Below the pieces are notes generated by a model, which worked only from the letters and a program-made list of their open reading frames with translations, was not told the origin of the DNA and made no database searches. From assembly GCA_025457665.1 (NCBI GenBank), contig JALOTY010000014.1:1-63973 (forward strand): 63,973 nt of DNA, written 5' to 3'. Every line of letters starts with the position of its first letter. Within the stretch, counting starts at the first letter, position 1. This DNA comes from Akkermansiaceae bacterium. GTDB taxonomy: Bacteria > Verrucomicrobiota > Verrucomicrobiia > Verrucomicrobiales > Akkermansiaceae. Both the position numbers and the translations under genes were made by a program. Below are positions 16,101 to 27,405 of this stretch, piece after piece.

Positions 16101-18230
16101 TCTTCCGCGCGGACCTTGGTGGAGCGTTTCCCCCTCATGCCGCGGGCTTGGCTGGAGCTTGCGCGAGTGCATCGGAATGCGCGCCGTCATGCCGAGGAAG
16201 AAGCCGCCACTTCGCGGGCCGTGCACCTTTCTCCGGGCTGGGACATTGCCGCCCGCGAGCATGCCCAGGTCCTCGAAATCCTCGGCCGCGCGCCCGAAGC
16301 CGTGCAGGTCCTCAAACGGGCCTGTGAACTGGATCCGCTTACCGGTGCGAACCATGGCTGCCTGGCCGATACCTTGCGCCGCCTTCAACGCGACCGCGAG
16401 GCGCTCGATGCCCTGCTTGCCGGCCTCCGTCTCTGCCCCTATTACTCCTGGGGCTGGGAAAAGGCCAGCACCTGGGCGCGGATGGACGATCGTATCGATG
16501 AAGTCGCGCGGCTGTTAGATTTTCATGCCGCGCAACTCGGACACAACCGCCACTGGTGGGCGATCGCGGCGGACTCGTGGGAGTCGCTTGGGGACAAGGA
16601 ACGCACGCTCGATGCCATCCAGCGCGGATTGGGAATCGATCCCAAGGACCCGAGCCTCCGTGACAAGCTCGCCTATCATCATTTCCAAAATCGTGATTAC
16701 GCCGCCGCCCTCGCTGCCTGTGCGGCGGTCCCCGGAGAAAACGTCGCTCCGGTGAATCTTCGCGGACGACATGCCTGGATCCTCCTTCATTCCGGTCAGC
16801 CCCAGCGCGGATTGGAGGCGATGAAAAAACTCCTCGTCGAATCGCCGGATTACTCCTGGGGATTTGGTGAAGTCGCCACCTGGCTGGAGGAAAGGCAGAA
16901 TTGGCAGGAACTCCGCGATCATGCCCGCGCGTGGCTGCGCGCCGCGCCCAATCACACCCGCGCGCTCGCCTGCCTCGGCCTTGCCGAACGCCAACTCGGC
17001 CAGCCCGATGCCGCCCGCGCCGCCTACTCCCGCGCCCATGCGCTCGATCCCGAATACGCTTTCGTCGCCCGCCAGCTTCTCGATCTCCAGATGGATGCCG
17101 GGAAGTACGATGATGCTCGTAGCACACTTGCCACCCTCCGGCATTACTCTCCCGGTGTCTGGGTCACGGCGGATGCGGTCGAACTCGAACTCCGCCAATC
17201 CGCCACGGATGCCGCCCTTGCCGAAGTGGCGGGCTTGCTCGATGACCCTGCGGCGGATCGGCGTGTTTTCGGCTGGTTGGCGGAGCTTTTTGAACGCCAT
17301 CGGGCCACGAATGCCTGGCGTGCCTGGCTTACCACGACCTTCCGCGATTCCCTGCCTGCCGCCCCCGGAGCCATCACCGCATGGTTGGCCATCCTGCCCG
17401 CCAAGGGTCTGGTGAAAAAGGCCATGTCTGCCATCGAAAGATACCCGGAGCAGAGCCCGCCGCGCATTGCCGGATGGACTTGGCTCATCGGTCAACTCGC
17501 CGGCGATCCGAAGTCCGATGATCTCCGCAAATGGGCCGACGCCCGCCACCCGGAACTTCACCGCCACCCGGTGACATGGAATGCCATGGGCGAGGCCCTG
17601 TTGCGGCTCGGTGAATACCGCAAAGGTGTCGATTGGCTGGCCGACTGGGAGTCACGGGGAGATGAGGCCACGGATGAAACCTTCCTTCACCTCGCCGCGC
17701 TGCACGATGGCTGCCCGGGCGATGACCATGCGCATTGGCAGGAGTCCGGCCGCCTGCGTGCCGAAGGCTTGCGGCGTTTTCCCGATCACGGATGCAGCCA
17801 ATTCCTCCGCGCCGGGCATGCACTTCATCTCGCCGTCGCAGGGAAACTTGAGGAAACGTCGCAAGTCATGGCGGACTTCGAGCCGGGCCGCGTCAGCGAA
17901 TACTACGGGGCCCTGGGCCAACTCGTGGAAGCCATCCTCGCTGCTTCCGCTCGCAATGAGGAAGCTTCGCGGAAATGCCTCGAAAAAGCTCACGCCTATT
18001 TCATCCGCGTCGGCCTTGATCCCGGTTCATTGCGACTTCTCCGTCGGACCCACTCCGCCATCGCTTCCCATCTCCCCTGGACCCGAAGCCACCCCGGCAA
18101 GCTGCTCAAAAAATGGGGCCTTCAACTCAAGCCAGGTGGCGCCAGCCCCGCCTCGAAAATCCCGATCTGGTTCCTTGTGGTTGCCGGATACGTCATCCTC
18201 CGGGCCTGCCTCGAAGCCACCAAGTCCTAG
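13134..18230 (+). CDS. Giant TPR protein with an internal C39-like cysteine peptidase domain
   Basis: About 1,698 residues from the ATG at 13134 (an in-frame TTG at 13053 is possible). Architecture: TPR repeats (~1-300), a C39-like peptidase domain (~306-445) with FTRQHSMTCAPATLASLAAYW (nucleophile Cys), AHLQACIGYD (His) and LLRDP (Asp), then some 1,100 residues of TPR units, ending in one TM segment (IPIWFLVVAGYVILRACL). No signal peptide, so it should be cytoplasmic with a C-terminal membrane anchor. C39 domains cleave after double-glycine leaders; the TPR arms may present substrates. Function is inferred from domains only. Confidence 0.85.
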   Translation: MSAVDFPTARIHECILEGRMLDAWELASATGVPLGQWPQGEARRTAARLAAVLGNSRLGNLLDYLNWRADRDHPRWFFQALFARSRCLPEYRIIEEITRYLQSHPSISASDHSDLLALRASQRSGLRDFTSAFDDIHKALELQPLESWIHVIHSACLEEADRYDEALVAARRAVELRPRYASAVSQCADCLIHLGRDEEAMQLLQEATDRTQNAAFPMRLQTIHSEREDHAAALVCLDLIEARNPLMTESLRRWIDGRRGDFHYLAGRFDLALENFDKAGPGFQESIARTLREPGAFQRRRVRLDVPFTRQHSMTCAPATLASLAAYWQRPHDHLEIAAAICHEGTPWHKERRWAEEHGFHTAEFRLTPESLRDLIDRGIPFTLTTQATTSAHLQACIGYDYRTGVILLRDPTERHYVEMILATLLRNHPIGGPRGMVMIPRELSARLDGLELPDSAIYDAFHELLVALDGHDRLAVDAAMTGLRVVGRDAPLVAEGAERVALWKNDHAGRLAALDAQLAFAPDHQPSLLQKAYVLRRLGRGRDLRVMLEEIVRRPEADPVFVCELGELLLEDARCIEAAGYYLRKAARRRRREGRVHASLAFCLAKQQQHQRAASLHRIAASLTPGFDPYARNYLDTCRIIRRQDEAIDFLRERTQRSGTKSGGVWFLLADALNQLDRQDEAAAVLEQGAVARPDDGEFLLLAGSMMAGWGEPHRSRGLEMMRGSRGRTSETSWLAENARIAAYLGDRAMAIRCWRALVGLEPRNIDAWRGLASGLADSEGPEAAIALLDEAVATHPDFTELHTLLADHLRGTRRGPLAALDRALELDPGLLWALRERSTTRMETGDRAGAEADAREAIARHPWDPAGHGCLAWILEKAGEIESAARSYRDAIRLDIDYTFASRRLIGLHAETKAKQADLDFIFEEMNAQVSNGAIVSDYQELAWALVEPPVLLGRLQTFCEQRPDLWQTWSARIEQALRMGFEGEALSSARTLVERFPLMPRAWLELARVHRNARRHAEEEAATSRAVHLSPGWDIAAREHAQVLEILGRAPEAVQVLKRACELDPLTGANHGCLADTLRRLQRDREALDALLAGLRLCPYYSWGWEKASTWARMDDRIDEVARLLDFHAAQLGHNRHWWAIAADSWESLGDKERTLDAIQRGLGIDPKDPSLRDKLAYHHFQNRDYAAALAACAAVPGENVAPVNLRGRHAWILLHSGQPQRGLEAMKKLLVESPDYSWGFGEVATWLEERQNWQELRDHARAWLRAAPNHTRALACLGLAERQLGQPDAARAAYSRAHALDPEYAFVARQLLDLQMDAGKYDDARSTLATLRHYSPGVWVTADAVELELRQSATDAALAEVAGLLDDPAADRRVFGWLAELFERHRATNAWRAWLTTTFRDSLPAAPGAITAWLAILPAKGLVKKAMSAIERYPEQSPPRIAGWTWLIGQLAGDPKSDDLRKWADARHPELHRHPVTWNAMGEALLRLGEYRKGVDWLADWESRGDEATDETFLHLAALHDGCPGDDHAHWQESGRLRAEGLRRFPDHGCSQFLRAGHALHLAVAGKLEETSQVMADFEPGRVSEYYGALGQLVEAILAASARNEEASRKCLEKAHAYFIRVGLDPGSLRLLRRTHSAIASHLPWTRSHPGKLLKKWGLQLKPGGASPASKIPIWFLVVAGYVILRACLEATKS

Positions 18231-18323
18231 GGCCATTCGCCGACCCGAGAATCGTCGAAATCGCGCAGAAATTGTCATAAACCGCAGGATATTGGCGCTT
18301 TCCTCGTCTGAAAGGCCGGGTAG

Positions 18324-22109
<3,786 letters not shown>

Positions 22110-22124
22110 ACCTGTAATCCGAGG

Positions 22125-22480
22125 CAAGGGGGATGATGCGCTGGGAGATCAGCGAAAGAAACAAAAAGGAAACAGCCGCTGTTCCTTGCTCCTTGCTACC
22201 CGCTGCTGAAGAGGGAACCACGGAATACTCGGAAAACACGGAAAGGTTGATGAGATTGGGAACAACGAAAGGATCGAAAGAAACGAAAAGGAACAGCCGG
22301 GAATTTGGACCGGGATGGATGGGATGAATAGGATAAGAGCATGCTCCGCGCTTGGCCTTGGCTGTTCTTAGGAACTTGGAACTTGGAACTTGGAACTTCC
22401 GCGCGAAGCCCGGCTGTTTCTCCGGTCTTGCGTCTCTTCCCGGCTGTTCTTTGACCTTTGCACTTGGCACCCTTCAAGCC
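22125..22480. repeat. Dispersed intergenic repeat block C
   Basis: About 350 bp following the GH2 gene with the same modules as blocks A and B: GAACCACGGAATACTCGGAA, TTGGGAACAACGAAA...GGAACAGCCGGG, GGATGGATGGGATGAATAGG, four tandem copies of GGAACTT(G), and GCGCGAAGCCCGGCTGTTTC. No gene recognised; bases 22481-22626 also hold nothing recognisable. Confidence 0.75.
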
Positions 22481-22626
22481 TGATGGCCTTGTGCTGGCTC
22501 GATCACGTCCCGCCTCAAGCCCTCGATCACCAAGGAAACCGGAGTACGATGGAACCGATGGGTCGGACAAATGTCATTCTTTCGAATGAGTCCAAAGCAT
22601 GGCGACGGGGATGCGGCCACTAGGTT

Positions 22627-22685
22627 CATCCACGGTGGGGTGGGAAGCCCGAATTCAACCAGGGAGGTTGCCCGCCGTTGGATGA
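22627..22685 (-). other. attC-like recombination site 1
   Basis: Imperfect inverted repeat: on the minus strand ATCCAAC-GGCGGG opens and CCCCACC-GTGGATG closes the hairpin, with a centre GTTGAATTC. Very similar to the sites at 24510 and 27907. The upstream gene's stop codon lies inside the site, as is common for cassette genes. Confidence 0.6.
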
Positions 22686-23155
22686 GTCGGCTTGCTGTGC
22701 TTTTGTATTTGGTGTTCGAAGAGCCTCTTGGTCTCCATCATCTTGTCCGGCAGGCGAGCCAACGCGGCTTCCAGTTCGCAGATGACTTCCATGACACGGC
22801 GCTTCTCGGCGATAGCCTCCTTGGGACGGGCAGCGGCGACCATCGAATCATACTCGGCTCTCAACGCAGCAAGATGTCTTCTGTCCGCACGGCACGCCTT
22901 GCACTGGCGTGGGCTTGAATCGATCCAAAAGTAATAATCCTCAAACCAGGCCTTTTGCTCTCCAGCGGTCCACGTGAAATTTTTCCCGCAACCCTTGCAG
23001 ACGAAGTCGGCATCCATAAACCAATAGCGGGGGCAGACGGAGTAATTCTGCTTCTCGGGGTTACCTCGGACTGCACTTTCGTAATCGATGTGAACCGCAC
23101 CCCAGAAAAGGTGCTTCGGCATCAAGCGTGGATCGGTGCTTCCGAAGTAGTCCAT
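22655..23155 (-). CDS. Cassette gene: zinc-ribbon (zf-Tbcl-like) protein
   Basis: From the ATG at 23155 (preceded by GAAAGATCC) about 166 residues. A longer frame to 23236 would start inside the neighbouring attC-like site and is less likely. The central part DFVCKGCGKNFTWTAGEQKAW...PRQCKACRADR is a four-cysteine zinc ribbon of the 'probable zinc-ribbon' type, where CxxC pairs flank a (F)T..EQ..(F) motif. The C-terminal third is a predicted coiled coil. The last residues (THPTAGNLPG) are encoded by the attC-like site. Function unknown. Confidence 0.7.
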   Translation of the reverse strand: MDYFGSTDPRLMPKHLFWGAVHIDYESAVRGNPEKQNYSVCPRYWFMDADFVCKGCGKNFTWTAGEQKAWFEDYYFWIDSSPRQCKACRADRRHLAALRAEYDSMVAAARPKEAIAEKRRVMEVICELEAALARLPDKMMETKRLFEHQIQKHSKPTHPTAGNLPG

Positions 23156-23230
23156 GGATCTTTCAATATTTGGACCTTCATTGCACACCAACCGCCTCAC
23201 GCAGGCCGCGTGTTGAATGTGGTTTGAGGG

Positions 23231-23283
23231 ATGCATTCACGGTGGGAATTCGACTAGAAGCGGGTCAGGCGGATGCATGCAAG
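23231..23283 (-). other. attC-like site 2 (degenerate)
   Basis: A short inverted repeat framed by ATGCAT on both sides, with the CACGGTGGGAATTCG core seen in the neighbouring sites. It separates the zinc-ribbon gene from the next cassette gene. Less regular than sites 1, 4 and 8. Confidence 0.4.
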
Positions 23284-23299
23284 AAACTTTCGAAAACGA

Positions 23300-23530
23300 T
23301 CAAGTCAGGAACCCAATGACGGCACCGACAGCTCCCGGAGCGATGATCAAAACACCAAGTAGAATAAGACATGAACCGCCTTGCTGCTTCATCTCGATCC
23401 ACTTCGGATGCTCCGAAAGCTGAGTCCGGCAATGCGGGCAGATATTGGCATCTTTGTGGACATCGCCCTTACATTCAGGACAAGACTTCACCCCTAATTT
23501 GATTACGAGACCTGGTTTTCCTTCGTGCAT
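23300..23530 (-). CDS. Cassette gene: zinc-ribbon membrane protein
   Basis: A 76-residue protein from the ATG at 23530. A double-CxxC zinc ribbon (CPEC...CPHC, residues ~18-34) is followed by one TM helix (CLILLGVLIIAPGAVGAVIGFL, ~54-75). The longer open frame upstream is antisense to nothing recognisable but has no coding character. A typical small integron-cassette protein of unknown role. Confidence 0.6.
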   Translation of the reverse strand: MHEGKPGLVIKLGVKSCPECKGDVHKDANICPHCRTQLSEHPKWIEMKQQGGSCLILLGVLIIAPGAVGAVIGFLT

Positions 23531-23591
23531 GGTTTGGATTTGATCGTTGATTGAGAATGACAGAGGGTATAGGACCCCCGACCGAGAGGAG

Positions 23592-23954
23592 TCACCAGTG
23601 AGCATGGTCGAAATCCGCGTGGTCAGGATCCGGGCACCGAAGAAAGAGCTGGCCGATTTCGGGAACGACTTCCTCGCACCGATATGGATGGTCGTCGGGG
23701 CACGTCCGGACCGAATCAAGATATCCCGCCTCGATGAGACAGCCGATGGACACCCTCGAACCCACCTCAACATCTTCTGCATTCTGATACTCTCGCACTG
23801 CCTGCTGGACAATGCGCACATTCATCATGCACCGGGCTCGGTGTGATCCGTGAGGCACTCGCCTACCGCTTGAGATCCACAGAAAGGCAACTCCTCCCAG
23901 AATCACTAAGGCGATCACCCAGAATGCAATCGTCGCCCCCCTATTCGTCTTCAT
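23592..23954 (-). CDS. Cassette gene: single-TM, pseudopilin-like protein
   Basis: A 120-residue protein from the ATG at 23954, which follows TAACGTTCGGCAAAATA directly, the same junction as before the 26725 gene. One N-terminal TM helix (IAFWVIALVILGGVAFLWI) is followed by CMMNVRIVQQAVREYQNAE and LIEAGYLDSVRTCPDDHPY. This resembles the soluble part of small type-II pseudopilin-like proteins ('N.r.id.A...Y'), but the prepilin peptidase motif is absent. Function unknown. Confidence 0.6.
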   Translation of the reverse strand: MKTNRGATIAFWVIALVILGGVAFLWISSGRRVPHGSHRARCMMNVRIVQQAVREYQNAEDVEVGSRVSIGCLIEAGYLDSVRTCPDDHPYRCEEVVPEIGQLFLRCPDPDHADFDHAHW

Positions 23955-23967
23955 TATTTTGCCGAAC

Positions 23968-24033
23968 GTTAGATGTGGATGCACCGGCGGATCAAGCTCC
24001 GATTCAACAAGGGGCGTTTCCGCTGGTTGCCTC
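23968..24033 (-). other. attC-like site 3
   Basis: On the minus strand AACCAGCGGAAACGCCCC pairs with GGAGCTTGATCCGCCGGTG around TTGTTGAATC. One C in the AACGC arm has no partner in GCTT, the kind of extrahelical base that characterises attC sites. It is followed by the TCTAACGTTCGGC cassette junction. Confidence 0.6.
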
Positions 24034-24057
24034 GCATGACTTGTTCCGTTGCCCTCT

Positions 24058-24489
24058 TTATTCGTTGCCAGCGCTTGGATTGGTTTGGAGCCTCACTATG
24101 TTATGACCGTCTATCGAAATGTCCCATCCCCGGTAACCCGCCTCATTGACTGACGAGTTTGAACCAAGAAGACCGTCATGCTCTATTGGCACCTCGAAGA
24201 TGAGGGCATCATCTGAGATCTTGAGTGTTTCACCGGCAATTTCTATACGCCAACTCCCGTTGCCATCAATCTCAACGGATTTGATATGCTTTCCCTCCAC
24301 CCAAAATTGGACCTGTCTTGGTACCTCCAACTTGTAATCGAAGGTGATAAGGTTGGACAGCACCTGTCCATCTGGTCCCAGTTTAGGGCCCATGGTGCCA
24401 AGAGTGCCCGTCAACGCCGGCTTGTCGTTGTCCTTGCAGGAAGCAAGCAGGAAGGAAGCGCACAGGAAGGGGATCGATCGCATGGCCAT
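24058..24489 (-). CDS. Cassette gene: putative lipoprotein
   Basis: A 143-residue protein with signal peptide and lipobox LLASC at residues ~14-18 (ATG at 24489; a second in-frame ATG, MRS, 6 bp in, is equally possible). The mature part is beta-rich (FDYKLEVPRQVQFWVEGKHI; GSWRIEIAGETLKIS) with no recognised family. The start is preceded by CATTCTGCAATAAATGGCC, close to the junction sequence before the other cassette genes. Confidence 0.6.
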   Translation of the reverse strand: MAMRSIPFLCASFLLASCKDNDKPALTGTLGTMGPKLGPDGQVLSNLITFDYKLEVPRQVQFWVEGKHIKSVEIDGNGSWRIEIAGETLKISDDALIFEVPIEHDGLLGSNSSVNEAGYRGWDISIDGHNIVRLQTNPSAGNE

Positions 24490-24509
24490 TTATTGCAGAA
24501 TGTCTAGCT

Positions 24510-24567
24510 CATCCACGGCGGGGAGGGAAGCTCGAATTCAAACTGGAGCGTTTCCCGCCGTTGGATG
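24510..24567 (-). other. attC-like site 4
   Basis: Clearest hairpin of the array: minus-strand ATCCAACGGCGGGAAACGCTC pairs with GAGCTTCCC...CCGCCGTGGAT around CAGTTTGAATTC. The C of AACGCTC is unpaired against GAGCTT, and the outer box is CCAAC on one side and CCAC/GTGG on the other. Confidence 0.65.
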
Positions 24568-24590
24568 ATGCTGCTTGATAGGCATTTTCT

Positions 24591-24902
24591 TCACCTTGTC
24601 AGGCTCTCCATGAATGGGTTGTAAGCTCTGAAAAAGGCCGCATGCAAATCTGAATCTAACGAGTGCTTAATTCCGAAATTCCGACCCAATGCGTGGAAAC
24701 CAAGGATGTCGAAATTGCCGGATGCACTTCCTACGTGATAAAAATGGGCCTCTTGCTCAGACGCCAGAGAATAGAATCGCAGACCGATTGCTTCGCTAGC
24801 ATTGAGATCATAGTCGACCCACAGCGCCGTGAAGAAAAACGCCACTGCGACACTGATGGGAAAAGCAACAATAGCGGTTACTTGCCTGATCGTCCTCTTC
24901 AT
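24591..24902 (-). CDS. Cassette gene: small single-TM protein
   Basis: A 103-residue protein with one N-terminal TM helix (VTAIVAFPISVAVAFFFTALWV, residues ~8-29) and a soluble remainder without known family features. It lies between attC-like sites 4 and 5, and its GC content is well below the flanking chromosome. Function unknown. Confidence 0.55.
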   Translation of the reverse strand: MKRTIRQVTAIVAFPISVAVAFFFTALWVDYDLNASEAIGLRFYSLASEQEAHFYHVGSASGNFDILGFHALGRNFGIKHSLDSDLHAAFFRAYNPFMESLTR

Positions 24903-24920
24903 TTCTGGCGAAAGTTTGAT

Positions 24921-24988
24921 GTGCGCCCACCGGCGCCATTGAAAGGAAATTGAGATGAATTTGAAACGCTTATGGCCGGTTGGTGCGA
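24921..24988 (-). other. attC-like site 5
   Basis: Plus-strand GTGCGCCCACCGGC...CCAT pairs with ATGGCCGGTTGGTGCGAC. As in other sites one arm reads CCAAC and the other CCAC. The centre (TTTCAAATTCATC) is longer than in sites 1, 4 and 8. Confidence 0.5.
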
Positions 24989-25007
24989 CACGCCTTGTTC
25001 GCCTTCT

Positions 25008-25994
25008 TCATTTTAGTTTCGCTATCAGGGATTCTTGCCGCTCATTCAACCTCACGTACATAGCTTCAGTCACATAGACTTTCTTGTCCATAGTAAGAGC
25101 CCAAGATCCAGCCATGCTCTCGGTCATCGCTCGTATTCGATGCTCGTTGTCCTTTCCCTGCCACAGGCCGCGAAAATCGAAATCGCTCGCAACAACTTCA
25201 AGAATCCCACCGGCTTCAGTCACGAGCTCACCAATCGTTTCGACCGTCTGAATCTTATATGCGGCGATATCAAGATCACCAAAGACAGACTCCACAAACT
25301 TTGTGTAGTCTTTATTGCGCTCCTCGAGCAGAAACCGCAAAGCGATATAGAACGGATCCGCCGCCTTCGAAACACGGGCAAGACCACTCTCTTCAGCATG
25401 TGCAAGAAGATTCCGAAGCGCTTTGACTTCAGCAAGAATCTCATGAACATCAGTCTTAATGGGCCGCACGTTGCCTGCTAGGCGATCTCCCATAAAGTGA
25501 GCTAATTGTTGCTTGAGTCTGCTCTTTGCTTCAGTCGCGGTTCGAAATTCAATGAGTCCGTTATAAATGGAGGATGACGTCACCTCTTCAATCAAGGAAA
25601 ACGTGTTCCGAGCATGATCCATGTGTTCAAACCTATCCCAAATGCTTGAATCACGGTCCGCCGCAAAGACTTTCTTGAAACTCATGACGTCAGCATCAAC
25701 AAAGGTGATTAAAGGGATCTCATGGTCGCGCGCGGTTCGGAACTCCCTGTGAGTAACACTGATTCCTTCGCTGCCGATACTGCCGTAACGCTTGCCAATG
25801 ATCAGAATAGCGATGTGGCATTGCTGCATTGTGACGTAGCAGGCATCAGCTGCCGATCCTTCATGAATATACCCAACTCCACCGTGTTCGCTCATCACGG
25901 GGTTGTAGGCAATCTCAGTGATAGCATCACGAAGCGCTTCGCGGAGATACTGAAGATCCGCAATAGTCGAGCTTACAAATACGTTTGGCGTCAT
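25008..25994 (-). CDS. Cassette gene: DUF4062-domain protein
   Basis: A 328-residue protein. The N-terminal ~100 residues (NVFVSSTIADLQYLREALRDAI; ADACYVTMQQCHIAILIIGKRYGS; VTHREFRTARDHEIPLITFV) match DUF4062, a Rossmann-like domain related to TIR/SLOG folds and often found fused to NTPases in immune proteins. The C-terminal part is helical with no clear domain. It is the largest gene in the array and lies next to the IS110 remnant. A defence role is suggested only by family associations. Confidence 0.8.
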   Translation of the reverse strand: MTPNVFVSSTIADLQYLREALRDAITEIAYNPVMSEHGGVGYIHEGSAADACYVTMQQCHIAILIIGKRYGSIGSEGISVTHREFRTARDHEIPLITFVDADVMSFKKVFAADRDSSIWDRFEHMDHARNTFSLIEEVTSSSIYNGLIEFRTATEAKSRLKQQLAHFMGDRLAGNVRPIKTDVHEILAEVKALRNLLAHAEESGLARVSKAADPFYIALRFLLEERNKDYTKFVESVFGDLDIAAYKIQTVETIGELVTEAGGILEVVASDFDFRGLWQGKDNEHRIRAMTESMAGSWALTMDKKVYVTEAMYVRLNERQESLIAKLK

Positions 25995-26286
25995 GGGTGA
26001 ATATTTTTTTGTCGAGACCCTATGGCTGCGACTGAAACCAGTTCGACGCCTTTTGGGTCAATTGAGGGTTGAAAGGGAGGCGTGGTGCCTGGTTCAAGTC
26101 GTGGGCTATCGCCCCGACACGAGGCCGAGGCGATCTATCCAACATCAATCGGTGACAACGAATGAAAACGAACTCAGACACGACACGGACACTCTACCTC
26201 GGACTCGATGTCCATAAAGGAAAAACCGTCATCGCGATCCCCGAAGCCGATCGAGATGCGGAACCACGCGAATACGGCAGCGTTGA
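25995..26286 (+). mobile_element. IS110-family insertion sequence remnant (left end plus transposase stub)
   Basis: A transposase reading frame starts with the ATG at 26162: TLYLGLDVHKGKTVIAIPEADRDAEPREYGSV is the N-terminus of IS110-type DEDD transposases, with the first catalytic Asp in GLDVHK. Only about 42 of the ~330-400 residues remain. The frame breaks off at CGGCAGCGTT, immediately before attC-like site 6. The 165 bp before the ATG would be the IS left end, which in this family encodes the guide (bridge) RNA. IS1111-type members of this family are known to target attC sites. Confidence 0.75.
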
Positions 26287-26289
26287 AGT

Positions 26290-26384
26290 CCACACATCCG
26301 CTACCGGGGGCGCGGCTCCGATTCAGGTTGAGGGTTGTAACGACCATCCAAAATCCGACCCGGAGCGAGTAGCGGATTGTGGTG
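26290..26384 (-). other. attC-like site 6
   Basis: Outer arms CACACATCCGCTAC and GTAGCGGATTGTGGTG pair over 9-12 bp; inner arms GGCTCCG and CGGAGC pair around a ~45-base variable loop. One edge abuts the truncated IS110 transposase frame. Confidence 0.55.
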
Positions 26385-26419
26385 CGACGCCTTGTATTGC
26401 CTCGTTTGTTTGGTGGTCA

Positions 26420-26725
26420 TCATTTTGTCGTGAAGATGTCCATGCCCATCAGAGCCATGGCATAGTAGAGGATGAAGGAAGCTCCGACCATGATCCCAAA
26501 TAGTGCTCCTGTCTGGAGTGGGCGACTAAGTTTCTCTCCCCCCTTCAGACGAGCGTAAAGACCGCAGGGTAGCGAGATCATGGCAAATATGGATCCACCA
26601 ACAACATAAGGGGCGCACTTGAACCAAGGGTCGGTCACAGCGCCCGCTGCATAAAGCCCAAGGTTGTAGATGACATTTAGACCCACCGCGATGGAAGCGG
26701 CGATGGCTGCGGAACGTGGAGTCAT
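26420..26725 (-). CDS. Cassette gene: small integral membrane protein
   Basis: A 101-residue protein with about three hydrophobic helices (AAIAASIAVGLNVIYNLGLY; YVVGGSIFAMISLPCGLYA; GALFGIMVGASFILYYAMAL). Its ATG follows GACGTTCTGCAAAATA exactly, the same cassette junction as the gene at 23954. No family recognised. A frame on the opposite strand here is the tail of the transposase stub and is not a gene. Confidence 0.6.
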   Translation of the reverse strand: MTPRSAAIAASIAVGLNVIYNLGLYAAGAVTDPWFKCAPYVVGGSIFAMISLPCGLYARLKGGEKLSRPLQTGALFGIMVGASFILYYAMALMGMDIFTTK

Positions 26726-26857
26726 TATTTTGCAGAACGTCGAGGCATGGCAATCCGACCACAGAGAGCGGACTCATGAGAACAGAATACGGTTACGAGC
26801 CGCAGGAGTCAATCCGACACACGGTAGGGATCGGGTTTTCATCGCCAACTGGTTCGC

Positions 26858-27265
26858 TCATGGGTTTTTGTGTTCCAAAGTGGGGATGCAGGGAGACATG
26901 TTTTTATCGGTCGACTCTCGCAAATGACCTCGGGCCAAGGTCCACTCTCGCATGATGTTCTCGAAGCCTCGCGTGTCCTCATCGTCCCGCACGTGAAGCT
27001 TTCCGTATGAGTGCGGGGCAATCTCTGAAAGCCCCCTGAAGAACTCAATGATCGACTCGTCGCGGTGGTTGTGATCGCCGCAAAACACGAGATGCAAGGT
27101 CCCGTTCAAGCGATGCAGGTGGAACTCACGATTGGCAGCTTCGACCTCATGGATCGCGTCCTGAACCCTCCTGGTCAGGCTTCGTTCCCGCTCCGCCAGC
27201 TCATCACCGCAGGGATCGTCCAAATCGTCAGCGTGTATTGTCGCCCAGCCGTGAAACTCGAACAT
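26858..27265 (-). CDS. Cassette gene: Imm7-like immunity protein
   Basis: A 135-residue protein starting MFEFHGWATIHADDLDD, the characteristic opening of the Imm7 family of immunity proteins, with LHRLNGTLHLVFCGDHNHRDESI and IAPHSYGKLHVRDDED further on. Imm7 proteins neutralise contact-dependent or polymorphic toxins. No cognate toxin gene adjoins it, so it would be an orphan immunity gene carried as a cassette. The family call rests on the N-terminal motif and size. Confidence 0.65.
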   Translation of the reverse strand: MFEFHGWATIHADDLDDPCGDELAERERSLTRRVQDAIHEVEAANREFHLHRLNGTLHLVFCGDHNHRDESIIEFFRGLSEIAPHSYGKLHVRDDEDTRGFENIMREWTLARGHLRESTDKNMSPCIPTLEHKNP

Positions 27266-27289
27266 GGTTTTTCATAGCAACGATGAGCA

Positions 27290-27390
27290 CGTGCACCACT
27301 ACCAGCGGGGGCGCGCGTCGATCACGGGGTTGAGGTTTAAACAAAGGAAAGTCATTTGAACAGAGCGGCTGATATGGGTTGCTGTGGCTC
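27290..27390 (-). other. attC-like site 7 (weak)
   Basis: Inter-gene segment between the Imm7-like and HAD genes. It has partial inverted arms (CACCACTACCAGCGGGGG; AGCCGCTCTG) and the GCGCGCCCCCG motif also seen in site 6. Pairing is poor; called mainly from position. Confidence 0.3.
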
Positions 27391-27405
27391 GTCTTTTTTG
27401 CTTCT

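Noticed and set aside
23531..23591. attC-like site between the zinc-ribbon membrane gene and the pseudopilin-like gene
   Set aside because: The 61-bp gap shows only GGGTATAGGACCCCC-like local pairing and none of the box or loop features of the other sites; the two genes may share one cassette.
26744..26820. Possible attC-like site between the membrane-protein and Imm7-like genes
   Set aside because: The CAATCCGAC copies here are direct, not inverted, so no convincing hairpin can be drawn; only the gene-start junction supports a cassette boundary.
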